In this document: one piece after another, positions 11,400 to 23,730 of the stretch
Position numbering within the stretch: position 1 is the first letter of the stretch
Layout of the letters: each line of letters opens with the position of its first letter
Assembly (NCBI GenBank): GCA_951804985.1
Contig: OX638131.1
Location: 91,400,349-91,464,348 of the forward strand
Origin: Dryomyza anilis
Lineage: Eukaryota > Arthropoda > Insecta > Diptera > Dryomyzidae
Direction of reading: 5' to 3'
DNA: 64,000 nt
Notes under the pieces: generated by a model
Database searches by the model: none
What the model saw: the letters and a program-made list of their open reading frames with translations, nothing else
Told to the model about the DNA's origin: nothing
Program-made: the position numbers and the translations under genes

Positions 11400-13340
11400 A
11401 ACCTTTTGCAACTACTGCTTGTTTTTAAATACCTTTTTAAACTACTATTGTTCACAATTTTTGTATACTACTTTTAATACTATTTTTTGAACTACTTTTT
11501 TATACTACTCCTTTAAATCCTTTTTTGTACTACTTTTTTATACTAATTTTTTATACTGTTTTTATACTTTTTTTTAACTACTTTTTATGCTACTTTTATA
11601 TACTAGTTTTTATACTACTTTTTTATACTACTTTTTTATACTATTTTTTAAACTTCTTTTTTTGTACTCCTTTTTTACTTCTTTTTTATACTACTTTTAT
11701 ATCGCACTTATTTTTACACTTTTTTCTCTCTTTGTAATATTTTTTTATACTACTTTTTAGTACTCATTTTGTATACTAATTTCCATACTACTTTTATTAC
11801 TAATTTTTTTACTACTTTTTTATGCTACTTTTTTATACTACTTTTTTATACTATTTTTTGTACTCCTTTTTTACTACTTTTTTATACTACTTTTATATAC
11901 TACTTTTTATACTACTTTTTTATACTACTTTTTATACTACTTTTTTATACTACTTTTTTATACTACTTTTTATACTACTTTTTTATACTACTTTTTTAAA
12001 CTACTTTTTTTGTACTCCTTTTTTACTTCTTTTTTATACTACTTTTATATCGCACTTATTTTTACACTTTTTTCTCTCTTTGTAATATTTTTTATACTAC
12101 TTTTTTGTACTCATTTTGTATACTGTTTTTCATACTACTTTTATTACTAATTTTTTTACTACTTTTTTATACTACTTTTTTATGCTACTTTTTTATACTA
12201 CTTTTTTATACTATTTTTTAAACTTCTTTTTTTGTACTCCTTTTTTACTTCTTTTTTATACTACTTTTTTATACTACTTTTTTATACTACTTTTTTATAC
12301 TATTTTTTAAACTTCTTTTTTTGTACTCCTTTTTTACTTCTTTTTTATACTACTTTTATATCGCACTTATTTTTACACTTTTTTCTCTCTTTGTAATATT
12401 TTTTTATACTACTTTTTAGTACTCATTTTGTATACTAATTTCCATACTACTTTTATTACTAATTTTTTTACTACTTTTTTATGCTACTTTTTTATACTAC
12501 TTTTTTATACTATTTTTTGTACTCCTTTTTTACTACTTTTTTATACTACTTTTATATACTACTTTTTATACTACTTTTTTATACTACTTTTTATACTACT
12601 TTTTTATACTACTTTTTTATACTACTTTTTATACTACTTTTTTATACTACTTTTTTAAACTACTTTTTTTGTACTCCTTTTTTACTTCTTTTTTATACTA
12701 CTTTTATATCGCACTTATTTTTACACTTTTTTCTCTCTTTGTAATATTTTTTATACTACTTTTTTGTACTCATTTTGTATACTGTTTTTCATACTACTTT
12801 TATTACTAATTTTTTTACTACTTTTTTATACTACTTTTTTATGCTACTTTTTTATACTACTTTTTTATACTATTTTTTTTTTGTACTCCTTTTTTACTAC
12901 TTTTTGATACTACTTTTTTATACAAATTTTTTATACTACTTTTTTATACTTTTTTTTATACTACTTTTTTATACTATTTTTTTTAATACTTTTTTATACT
13001 ACTTTTTTATACTACTTTTTTAAACTACTTTTTTTGTACTCCTTTTTTACTCCTTTTTTACTTCTTTTTTATCGCACTTATTTCTACACTTTTTTATCTT
13101 CTTGTAATATATTTTTATACTACTTTTTTGTACTAATTTTGTATACGGTTTTTCATACTACTTTTATTACTAATTTTTATACAACTTTTTTATACTACTT
13201 TTATATACTACTTTTATATACTACTTTTTTACTACTTTTTATACTCTTTTTTACTACTTTTTGTTGACTTAATTTTTATCCTAATTATTTCTACCATTTT
13301 TTCTATCCTTGTGTAAATTATTTTTTCACTACATTTATTA
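11400..13340. repeat. TACTACTTTTTTA minisatellite with a 659-bp higher-order duplication
   Basis: The array is made of 11-13-bp units, TTTTTTATACTAC, with variants (TACTCCTTTTTT, TATATCGCACTTATTTTTAC). A 659-bp block (about 11610-12268) is repeated next door (about 12269-12876). Three separate open readings recur at exactly +659 (11769/12428, 11822/12481 and 12116/12775), and the first two give identical translations. Within the block, the marker TTATATCGCACTTATTTTTA recurs at alternating spacings of about 346 and 313 bp. The many Phe/Leu/Tyr/Thr open frames are by-products of the repeat, not genes. Confidence 0.92.
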
Positions 13341-13379
13341 AAAACTTTTTATCACTATCTATGTAAATTCAAAATTAAT

Positions 13380-13975
13380 TTAAAATTGATCAGGAATGTC
13401 GTCGTTTTATAAGACTAGTTCATTTATTATGTGCTTAACAATTTTGTAAATTTGTTTTTATTTTTTTAATTTCTTATTTCTCAAAACAACTTTACTATTA
13501 AAATCCAAAATTTGCTGCCGCTTTTTGGTTAAAACTTGGTGGCAATACAAAGCACTACAGGAAAAACTACAAGAACGACGACGACAGTAAGACGAAGACG
13601 TTGTCTAACAAAAATTATGAAGAAACAATGGCGGCATGACGTACGACTTTTGTTCAAAAATGTTATTGTTGTTCGGGAAGTTGCTGCTGCTGTACTTGCT
13701 TCAGCTGACTGCACATTTTTCGAACTACTATGTCAAAGGAAATGGAATTAAAGGCACAAATACCAAATAGAGAACTACCCCGCAATTCACAACATTCTAA
13801 GGACATAAATCGCACAAAGACGAAAAACTAATATTTCAGCTGTTGCTACTACTATTTGTAGGCGACAATGAATTAGTGTATGGTAGGGAATAATCTCCGT
13901 TGATGGCGACCTTCCTGACTATGACAAGAGATTCAATGTAACAGTATTGAGGAATGGTAGTGAACAAACATTTGT
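13380..13975. other. Unique island between inverted minisatellite arrays
   Basis: Mixed composition with ACGACGACGACAGTAAGACG and GTTGCTGCTGCTGTACTTGC patches. Open frames on both strands here are short and have no recognisable domain. Confidence 0.4.
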
Positions 13976-14180
13976 AGTGAATAAAGGAACTGAATAAAAA
14001 GTAGTAATAGAATAAGACAAAAGTATTAAAAAAATAGTACGGAAATAAAAAAAATCGTGATGAAAAAATTAATAAAATGTAGTCCAAAAAGGTATTAAAA
14101 ATGTAAAAGCAATTACAATGAAAAGTACAAAAAAAAGATACTTAAAAAAGTAATAAAATAATGGTTGTAAAAAAAATTGA
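13976..14180. repeat. AAAAAGTAGTAATA repeat, opposite strand of the 11.4-13.3 kb array
   Basis: AAAAAGTAGTAATAGAATAAG, AAAAATAGTACGGAAAT and AAAAAGTAATAAAATA are complementary in style to TACTACTTTTT. The same family lies here in reverse orientation, much more diverged. Confidence 0.5.
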
Positions 14181-14189
14181 AAAATTTAA

Positions 14190-14440
14190 GTGAAAATATT
14201 AATGAAGATGTATCCGTACGATCGCATTTGTAGTTTCAATGTTTTGTCGACATTATCAAGCTTTAAAATATTTTTGGACATTTTTAGTTTCGGCCAATTA
14301 TTGTTTCGACTTTCTAAGGAGTTTAAAATTTCGACATTTTTAGTATTCACCATTTGTAAGTTTCGCCATTTTTATTTTATACATGTTTGTCTTCGCTATT
14401 TTATATTTTTGACTTTTCGTACCAGACCCTAGTGAATAAT
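14190..14440. repeat. Degenerate TTTCGACATTTTTAGT repeats
   Basis: GTCGACATTATCAAG, TTGGACATTTTTAGTTTCGG, TTCGACATTTTTAGTATTC and TTCGCCATTTTTATTTT follow one another at 30-90-bp spacing. Confidence 0.5.
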
Positions 14441-14453
14441 TTATTAAGAATGA

Positions 14454-14676
14454 TGATGGAAAGATATACGAATTCGAATTTCGGTAGTAAATTTTAATAA
14501 TTTCGACTCGTTGTTGGCTCGTATATCTTTCCATCATGAAAAGGCAAACCTTACTGAAGAGAAATGTCAAAAGATCGGCAAGAAATATGGCGTCGTTTGC
14601 TGGCCCTGTCGCTCTACTTTTGTAGCGTCCCTGTTGAAAAAAACTTTTGTAGCGCTCTTATTGAAAAACCCTTTAA
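14454..14676. mobile_element. Truncated copy of the fold-back MITE found at 57.3 kb
   Basis: From GATGGAAAGATATACG onward this matches 57387-57618 with few changes: loop, whole right arm and right end (AGCGCTCTT.TTGAAAAACCCTTTAA). The left arm is absent apart from its innermost bases. Homology stops exactly at TTAA on the right, defining the element's end. Relative to the 57-kb copy it lacks an 8-bp AACCTTTG insertion just after GTTGAAAA. On the minus strand it reads the start of a transposase-like peptide (MERYTSQQRVEIIKIYY). Confidence 0.88.
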
Positions 14677-14809
14677 TATAAAAGAAAACTTAATAAAAAT
14701 CACTAGTGTATATAATTCCGATATAAAACAAAAATAACTTTAAATCTAATTGCGTCACCACATATACAAAAGTCCGCCACCTGCTTATTTTCGGTTTTGA
14801 TTTTGTTAT

Positions 14810-15360
14810 TTGATTGAAAAACTAAATTATTTTCAAATTTAAATATAAAAAAACGCAATTGTCGGTATTACGTGCAATATAAATATAATGGACCTAACTA
14901 ACGACAGTCGTAAGTCTTCGATAAGTCACACATTAGCACTTTAAATATTTCTTTTTAATTAAATAATTGAAAACTAATTTCTATACAAACGAAAAACACA
15001 TATGTCGGAATTATCTACAGTGCATATATTCGAGCATCTAATTACCGACACTTATTAATTTTTAATGTCTTCACCAAAGGATTCTATCTTTCAGAATTTT
15101 AATTATTTATTTTAATTAAATGAAAACTAAATTATATACAAATAAAAACCATGTCGGAATTACGTATAGTGCAGATATTCATGCACCTTATTGCCGACAT
15201 TTTTTAATATATAACATCTATCTCAAATTACTCAAATCCTTCACAAATTTAATTTTTTCTTGAAATTAATTGATAACTAAATAAAAATCAATTAAAAAAA
15301 CACATATGTCGGAATTGCATACAATGGAAATGTACGTGCACCTAATTGTCGACACTTCCA
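14810..15360. repeat. Four-unit tandem array of TGTCGG...CCGACA hairpin units
   Basis: Units start with TGAAAACTAAATT-like sequence, then GTCGGWATTA at 14861, 15004, 15153 and 15308 (spacing 143, 149 and 155 bp). Each is followed 40-45 bases later by the inverted TAATTACCGACA or a variant (about 14901, 15045, 15194 and 15348). GCATATATTCGAGCATCTA-type sequence lies in the loops. No open frame spans the units. Confidence 0.75.
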
Positions 15361-16900
15361 AAGTTGTTGCAAAATGCTCAATTCATTAGCAACTTTACTC
15401 AGCTCTTCTATAGAGGTCTTCAAATGATGTTTGAGATTAGTTTTTCGTACTATACAATATGCCACTTATAGAAATATCAGAAAATGTTTTTGCCATATTA
15501 AAAATACGAATTGTTATTTTGAAATTTGTTTCCTTTACAAAACATATCTGCGAAATAAATTATAAATAATTCAAATTTTGTATAAATATTTTTACAAAGA
15601 ATAATATAAAAATTAAAAGCAAATATGAAAAAATGTATTGAAGAATATTAAGAGACTGGCACAAAACTCGCACTCTTAATATTGTCTGTCAATTATGCTG
15701 GATTTTCTATATTTCCTGTCAGTCTCAAAATAAAGAAAAAAAAATTAAAACAAAATCTATGCCTCAGATTGTAGGCATGACTGACATTCATATCCGTAGC
15801 CATTTCCTGTAAAAAAAAAGGTAAAGAAAATAATATAGACATTTTTTTATCCCTCAATATCAAAAGTAGGAGGTGATGTTAAATTGATGGGTGGCATAGA
15901 AGTAGTACACGAAATGTTGGGAGGTGTTCAAGTGGAATGTCAGATTGTGTCGGTAGAATGGGCTATAGGTAAAATTGACGGCACATGGCGGCAGGCTACG
16001 CCTCAATGATACTGAAAATCAAGCGCTTATTTTATTAAGATGAGCCTCCAGTTCTAGCAACGGCCAGTGACACTGACACTGCGATACTGGCAGCTTTGAG
16101 TGGAGCCCGGAAATTTAATTAGTCCCTGAGTTACTTTTTATAGAGAATATATTTTTCTTTTTTTCCATCTGCCTTAAATTGACCGCCATTTTAGCAGGGC
16201 AATGAGTGTGAAATTGTATTTGTTTGCTTTGGTTTTTTTCTTTTGAGAAATATGTATTTTTTTTTGTTTCGTCTTAATTTTTATTAAGGTTAGAGCATGC
16301 CTGCTAATTAGATTGTTTAAATTAAGGCATTTTATTGACTGACTCGTGGCGGAAAATATAACAGGGACAAGTATAGCAGTTGGTAGAACGTCGTCTCGAA
16401 GTGCTCATCAGTATGCGTGATGCAAGTTGAAGAATCGAAGAAGTTGTATATAAGAAAAAAAAAAAATATGGCAAAAAGCAGAATTAAATATGCAGACTGA
16501 GGTATTAAGCCTCAATTTGCGTGCCTTGTGTCCTTTTTTTTAATTTTGGTATATCCTATTGTAGCACATTGTGTGATGATCCGTGACGCAGGACACTTTT
16601 GCAGCTTATTATCCTGCAACAGGAGAACAGCGGACGCGTTCAAAATAGTAGATGGTTGGGGGTGAATATAGAGTGAAAAAGGTGGACGTTAACAAGATTC
16701 ATTAAAAATAAGCAAATTTTGTTGTTGAGCTGATTTGATTTAGGTTGATTTTTTTTTCTCAGCTCGAATTCTAATAAAACATTCCAAAACAGACCCTATA
16801 TGGCGCAGGCATTTCAAGTAGAAATTAAATACTTAAGTTTGACAGGCGGTGCTGTATCTTAAATTTAATGAGGGTGTGACTTAAGGGGATGAACGACAAT
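15361..16900. other. Long unique island
   Basis: Mixed composition, with the best G+C content around 15950-16110 (ATGGCGGCAGGCTACGCCTC, ACTGACACTGCGATACTGGC) and ordinary poly-T runs elsewhere. No long open frame, no tRNA-like fold and no recognisable gene. It may be regulatory DNA of a nearby gene. Confidence 0.4.
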
Positions 16901-16904
16901 GCGT

Positions 16905-18050
16905 TATAAAATGAATTATTTTTACTAAATATATTTACAAAACATATTATAAAATTCTGGTTTATTTGGAAAGTGAATCAAAGTTACCTCAATGTATTGT
17001 AATTTTTTAAAATAATGTCAAGAGGCAATAAAATATTACAAGAGCTTTTAAAAAGGGTAACAAAAGTTTTAAAAATTTATAATTTTACGTAAAATTTGGT
17101 AAAATTCAAATTTTTAACATGAAACCTGATAGAAGTTTTATTCAAGTTTTATAAAAGCTTTCATAATCTTCGTAAAAGCCATTTGCAATGTTTTTTTGAA
17201 TATGTTATAAAAACTTTAAAGATAAGATTATCTAAAATATTTGCAAAAACTTTTTAAAAATAATTAAAAGCTTTTTAAAAACATTTTTGATTTTTTTTTT
17301 AAACAATTTAAAAGGTTTTTTAATAAATTAAAAGTTTTAGATATTTTGATAAGCTCAGATACAAGGTTTTAAAAAGCTTTATGAAAACTAAGTAAAAGAT
17401 TTCTAAAAGCTTTTAAAAACTTATTTATAAAAGCTGATTGAAATTCTTAATAAAAGATTTTTAAAAGCTTAATATAAACATTTGAAACAATTTAATAACA
17501 ACAAGATATCAAAATGCTTTTGAAATCTTAACTAAACCCATTAAAAACTTTTGAAACGCTACATAAAAGATTTTGAAAACCTTAATATAAACATTTGAAA
17601 AGCTTAATTAAGTTTAATTAATGCTATTGAAAAGCGTAAAAAGCTTTTGAAAAGTTTAAAAACTTAGAACGCTTTTTAAAAGCTTAAAAAGCTTTTGCAA
17701 AGCTTCATAAAAGCTTTCGCAAAGCTTAAAAGCTTTTGAAAAGCTTAAAAGCTATTGAAAAGCTTAAAAGCTTTTGAAAAGCTTAAAAGCTTTTGAAAAG
17801 CTTAAAAATCTTTTAAATAACTTACTGAAAGTAATAAAATCTTTTAAATAGATTAATAACAGGTTTTGAAAAGCTTTACAAAAGATTTTGAAAACATTAA
17901 TAACAACTTTAAAATGTTAATAAAAACTATTTAAAATTGATTAAAGTTTTTGAAGAGCTGAATAAAAGCTTTTAAATAGATTATTAAACACTTTTGAAAT
18001 GTTTAAATAAACATTAATATTATATTTAAAGCTTCCAACTTTGTTTTCTG
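16905..18050. repeat. AAAAGCTTTTGAAAAGCTT minisatellite
   Basis: An 11-19-bp unit centred on the palindrome AAGCTT is spaced by TTTTGAA or TTAAA. It is purest at about 17640-17810, where AAAAGCTTTTGAAAAGCTT repeats nearly perfectly, and decays in both directions. Confidence 0.88.
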
Positions 18051-19730
18051 TTTAAATAAAAATTCATGCGAGTATTTAAGTCACATAGAAACTAAATGTT
18101 CAAAAAACCAGAAAAAACCAAATAAAAGAGTTATCTGCAAAAATCAATCATTACCAACATTTGTATGGCATACACGTACTTACAATGACAACAAATACAA
18201 TAACAATAACGACACCATTACCATATTAAACACGTCAACCTTTTCAAGTGATTCCTTTGATTTTGCTCTATTTTCTGCATAAATAATGCTGTTTTGTTTA
18301 CGAAAAAAAGCAGACAGACAGAAAGAGTAAAATAAAAACGAGCTTTTATTTTAAATATTTCACTCCATCCTTTTGTCTCTTTTTTGCTAACTCTTTTTTT
18401 ATATTTTTTTTTATATCTCGTAACGTTGTCGGTACTACTCTCGTCGTCTGTAGGTGCATTTAATCTGTTACAGTTCAAATATTTATTTTAGAACAATAAC
18501 AATGTTTTATTTGTGATAACAGAATGAACAAAAAATATAATAAATAAAAACCCTTCATCTTGTTTGTCAAATAGAAGAGAATCTAAATGGAATTGAGCTT
18601 TTAAACTTAGTATTGAAAATCACGAATACTTGGAATAACAGAAATAAGCTTTTGTAATTTAAAAGTTACTTTTAAATTTATTGAATATATATATGAAATA
18701 TTATTAAAATAAGTTAGATTTATAAAGTTAAACTAAAAAAAAAATATTTTGTTTAATTTGTGAAATATTTCTATTAGAATTCCAAAATGTATTTAAAAAT
18801 AAAATATAAAAACTACAAGCGCCATGTAATAAATATCGTTTAATATAGAATTCATTTGTAAAACATTTATAATTGCATTGTAATTGAAAGCAGCGCTCAT
18901 TGCGCGCCATAAAATATGCAATAAATGTTTTTTTAATTGGAAACTAAAAATGTATTCGTTTGAAATACAATATGTGTTTGGTATTTTATGAAACATTAGA
19001 AAGTTGAAAATAAATATAATTGAAACAAAATTAAATATAACTCATGAAAATAAAAGTTTAACTTTTTATATGAGTTATAACAATTTATACATTTTTTTAT
19101 GCACATTGTTTGAGAAAAAGTGAAAAACAAAAAATTATATTCTGTTGAAATATTATGGCTGTTCATGTTTTTTTTTATTTGCTGTAAAACATGTTATGTC
19201 AGGCAGTGTTTGATTTGCAGTGAGTCGTGTGTTGGTCAGTCGAGTGGCAACAGTTTGTGCACTGATTTTTCTACAATCTGTGTAATTAAATAGTTTGTTA
19301 ATTTTATATTTTATTATATTATATATTTTTTTAATATTAAATTGTATTTTTAGGTATTTGAGAATTTTGAGAACACTACAAGAAGTGGTACACAATGAAA
19401 ATGGCATGTGCTATATACAAATATTGTATGAAGAAATTGTTTATAATATTATGATGCATTCAAATAATAAACAAAGAAAAAAAATATGAATACAAATTTC
19501 GCGAAAAAATGAGTTTTATCAAAAAAAAAAAAAAAATTGTTAAAAATATTTGTTTTTTAACTTTAATGTGCAAACTCTTCTGGAGCCCCCAAAAATGCGT
19601 CAATATTCAAATTTTCCTAGCAACTATGATCGATTATCTGTAAAATAAATGTAGTATTTTTGCTCTGGACTTTAAATTGTAGTAGTTATAATTAAATATG
19701 CATGTGTATCAACTTTTCTAAAGTAAATTT
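18051..19730. other. AT-rich unique sequence
   Basis: No repeats of note. Minus-strand open frames of 60-86 codons (18218-18996, 19153-19407) have no recognisable motif and AT-driven composition. GTCGGTACTACTCTCGTCGT (about 18428) is the only richer patch. Confidence 0.4.
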
Positions 19731-19776
19731 TTAATACACCCTGTATATAATTGGATGTTTTAGATAGACTATCAAT

Positions 19777-19904
19777 CTAACCAATAAACGAAATAAAGTC
19801 GACTCTAAAGATAGTATCAGCTTCTCCGACAATTTTCTCTAATATTAATTTGTCAAAAAGCTAATACTTTCTTTAAAGTCGACATTATTTCGTTTATTGG
19901 TTAG
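19777..19904. repeat. 56-bp inverted repeat (fold-back) between two CACCCTGTATA words
   Basis: The left arm starts CTAACCAATAAACGAAATAA (19777-19832). The right arm ends with its complement, TTATTTCGTTTATTGGTTAG (19849-19904). Arms match at roughly 48 of 56 positions with a 16-bp loop. CACCCTGTATA occurs in the same orientation at 19737-19747 and 19970-19980. This resembles a MITE or element remnant, but the ends are not proved. Confidence 0.7.
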
Positions 19905-19984
19905 GCTGTATGACTCTAGAATAATTTTATTGATGAAATATTTGCACAACAAAACGGATCACCCTGTATATTAGCTTGAAAAGA

Positions 19985-21830
19985 TTTTTAAATGAACAAA
20001 GAAATCACAAATAACTTGTTAAAAAATGTTTTAATAATTAAAAATAAATATTTATAAAAATAAATACAAAAGTGTTTTAAATTATTCAAATGCTAAAATG
20101 CATATTCAGTTAAAATGACAAAAATATTGTTTAACTTAAGAAACAAATTGGTTAAGAACAAACGTGTATCAATTATAATCAATATTTGTTGTATGTAAAA
20201 AAAAAAATATATATATATAAGCTTAGAAATATTATTCAAAATAACAAATAATTTGTTAAATTTAAGAAGTATATTTGTTAAGAAAAAAAATTGTGTTAGT
20301 ATTTAAAATAAATATTTCCTAAAAAACAAACAAATACAAAGTTGTATTAAATTTTTGTATATACTAAATTATATATTCTGTTGACAAAAATATTGCTTAA
20401 TTTAACAACCAAATTTGTTAAAGACAAAGGCTTGTCTATATATAAGAAATAATGATTGATAATACCATGTTTTAAAAAATATTCTGTAAAATTATAATAA
20501 ATATAATGAAATTAACATGAATATTTATTAAAAATACAACCAAATTTGTTAAAAAAACAAAGGCTTGTCTAAATATTAAGAAGTAATGATTGTTAATATT
20601 ATATTTTAAAAATTATAATTAAAATTATAATAAATATTATCAAATTAACAAGAATATTTATTAAAAATACTTTAGGTCTACAAGAAATGATACAAATGTT
20701 GTCAACTATTATATAATAAACTTGTTAAAAACAGAAACATTTGTTAAAATGACAAAAATATTGCTTAATTTTAAAACGTTTATCTGAATATTAAGAAGTA
20801 ATGATTTTAAAAATTATATTTATAGTAAAATTAACAAGAAAATTTGTAACAAATACGTCAGTTCTACAATAAGTGATAAAAATGTTGATAAATTCGACAA
20901 ATAAACTGGTTAAAGACATAAAAATTTGTCGACATATTCAAAATTAATATACATGAAATAAAATATTAGTATTATTGCAAAGGGGTTAATGCTCTGCAAC
21001 GTGAACAAAATTGAGTTATAATTTGAATACAAATTTTTAGTCTACAGAAAGTGACAACAATATTTCTCAATTTGACAAATAAATTTGTTGATTAAACAAT
21101 TTTAACAATAAGTTTTTTTAAATAAATTTATATGTATTTCCAAATGTTTGTTTTGTTAACTGACAAACATATGGCTTGTATAAAATAACAAATTTGTCAA
21201 ATTAACAAATTAATCTGACTTTTTAACGGAAAGTGACAACAATATTTCTCAATTTGACAAATAAATTTGTTGATTAAACAATTTTAATAAAATATTAATA
21301 AAAGGTATTTGTAAATAATTTTATGTGTCTTTCCAATTGTTTGTTTTGTTAATTGACAAACATATGGCTTGTATAAAATAACAAATTTGTCAAATTAACA
21401 AATTAGTCTGCCTTTTTAACCGATATATTTAAAATATTTTAGTTTCAACAAATGTTTGATATTATTTTACAAACATTAAGCTAAAATGAAAAAACCAATT
21501 TTATATGTATTTTCAAATATTTTGTAAATTGACAAACGTATTTCTTATATTAAAAAAAATTGTCAATTAAACAATTTTCTCTTATTAATCGATAGTTTAA
21601 AAATATTTTAGTTTTAACAAATGTTTGATTACAAACATTTTGCTAAAATTAACAAAACAATTTGTTAAAGCAATTTTTTGTTTTGATTAGTTTTTCCTTT
21701 GTATTTTTATTTAAATTTACAAATCTTAAAGAATATAAATGAAATAGATAAGCTTTGTTAAATTGATAAATTTATTCTTAAATTTAACTATAAGTGTTGT
21801 TAATTTAACAAAAAAACGTTAAAATGTTTG
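19985..21830. repeat. AACAAATTTGTTAA repeat field with a 182-bp tandem duplication
   Basis: Near-palindromic words AACAAATTTGTTAA, ATTTGTTAAAGACAAAG and TGACAAAAATATTGCTTAA recur every 50-150 bp. The stretch from GTGACAACAATATTTCTCAA at 21051 recurs at 21233 almost unchanged for about 180 bp, a recent tandem duplication. Confidence 0.8.
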
Positions 21831-22850
21831 CTTATCTCTAAACTAACTTTAAAGCATCAAAATTTCGAAGCTAATCCAATGAATGCAGCGCTTGATTAGA
21901 AACCATAAATAAAAATCAAATGTCAGTGGAGTTTGTCAATCTGATAAATGAATTAAATTAAGTTATCGGCAAAAGCAGCAGCCGCAGCAGAATTTGCTAA
22001 AATTGGATTATAAAATTGGTTTTCTTTGGCAAGTCCCTGTTAAAGAAAATAAAATGTGAAACTTTGTACAACTCTCTAATTTATGCAATTTACGTTTGCA
22101 ATAAAAGATAAGAAAAATTCCAATAATCTAAAATAATAAAGTAAAATTAAAGAAAATGCGGTATATATTATTGCATTCTCTGCGGATTTTCAAGTGGTTA
22201 TTGCTTTGGAGACGTCAGTTGTATCTTGGCCCGTGTTGCTTCTTGGTGCGCAGCAAAAAGAATAAAAAATAAAAGTATAAAAAATGTAGAATTTTCAATT
22301 TCAAACTACAAAGTCAAACATTCAAGCATTGAGACAGAAACACAGAAAACTTTGGCGCATTTCAAAAGCGAAAATATTCGATATCTGCAGATAGCAATTC
22401 CAAGTTTTCTAGTACAGAATTGGAAAAAATGTATTTGTGTGTGTGCATACTTTAAGGCGCTGTTATCGCGTTGTACAAAGTTTGACATACTTTTGCAATT
22501 GCTTTTGTGTGAATTTACATAACTATGTTTGACTTTTCTTAATATAGATAAATCTATGTATTTTTATTTTAACAAGAGCACTTTTGGAAAAAAACAACGT
22601 GTTTTAAGTTTTTTTTAGTAATCAAATTTTTATAAATATTCAATTTTTGTATATATTAAATTATCGAGTTTCCAGAATTATTTTATTATTATAAAATATG
22701 ATTTTCTGGTAGGTAGTTTAAAAGTGATATCAATATTTTGTTTTTTAATAAATACAGATTTCAAAAAAACAAAAAAAAAATACTATATATCGTTTAAAAC
22801 TCCTATCAAAAGCTCTAAAAAAAATAGCAATCATTGTTTCACAGAAAAAT
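21831..22850. other. Unique island with a TGCATACTTTAAGGCGC motif
   Basis: AGCAGCAGCCGCAGCAG (about 21975) and mixed sequence run to 22530, with GTGCATACTTTAAGGCGCTG at about 22443. Open frames here overlap on both strands (22226-22522 plus, 22306-22488 minus). Neither has a family signature. Confidence 0.4.
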
Positions 22851-23730
22851 AAAATTTCATCAATATGATGAATTTATTCATAAATATTATGAACATTTTC
22901 GCCAACTACTAGATTCATTATATTGATAACATTATTCATTAAATGACATATTGATGAATACATTCATTATATATATGAACTTATTCATACTATCGAACAT
23001 CAGAGTGAAGAACGAAATATTCAATACAATGAATTTGATTCGTCATATTGATGAATATAATCATAATATCTATGAATAATTTAAATATTTTTGTAATTTG
23101 TTACAAATAATTAAAATTCCTATCAGTAGCTCTGAAAAAATTAGCAATAATATTTTCATAGATAAATAAAAATTCATCAATATGATGAATCTATTCATAA
23201 ATATTATGAACATTTTCTCCAACTACTAGATTCATCATATTGATATATTGAAAAATACATTCATAATATATATGAACTTATTTATACTAATCAGAGAGAA
23301 GAACGAAATATTCAATATCATGAATTTGAATTGTCATATTGATGAATATAATCATAATATCTATGAATAATTTAAAATTTTTTGTAAATTGTTACAAATA
23401 ATTAATATTTCTATTCTAAGCTCTAAATAAATTATCAATCATTGTTTGACAGAAAAATAAAAATTCATCAATATGATGAATCTATTCATAAATATAATGA
23501 AATTTTTCCCAACTACTAGATTCATCATAGTGATACCACCATTCATTAAATGACATATTGATGAACACATTCATTATATAAATAAACTTATTTATACTAA
23601 TCAGAGTGAAGAACGAAATATTCAATACCATGAATTTGAATCGTCATATTGATGAATATAATCATAATATCTATGAATAATTTAATTTTTCTGTAAATTG
23701 TTTATAATATTTATGAACATAAAATTTAAT
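22851..23730. repeat. About 300-bp tandem repeat rich in ATGATGAAT, about three units
   Basis: TCATCAATATGATGAAT starts units at 22858, 23174 and 23465 (spacing 316 and 291 bp). Each then carries CAACTACTAGATTCATCATA, GAAGAACGAAATATTCAATA and ATAATCATAATATCTATGAA in the same order. TTCAT/ATGAA words make it strongly self-complementary. Confidence 0.85.

Noticed and set aside
11525..13267. Series of 64-87-codon Phe/Leu/Tyr/Thr-rich open frames that look like membrane proteins
   Set aside because: They are translations of the TACTACTTTTT minisatellite and recur with its 659-bp unit.
15361..16900. Possible gene in the longest G+C-richer island
   Set aside because: No open frame longer than a few dozen codons, no splice-supported exon pattern and no recognisable peptide.
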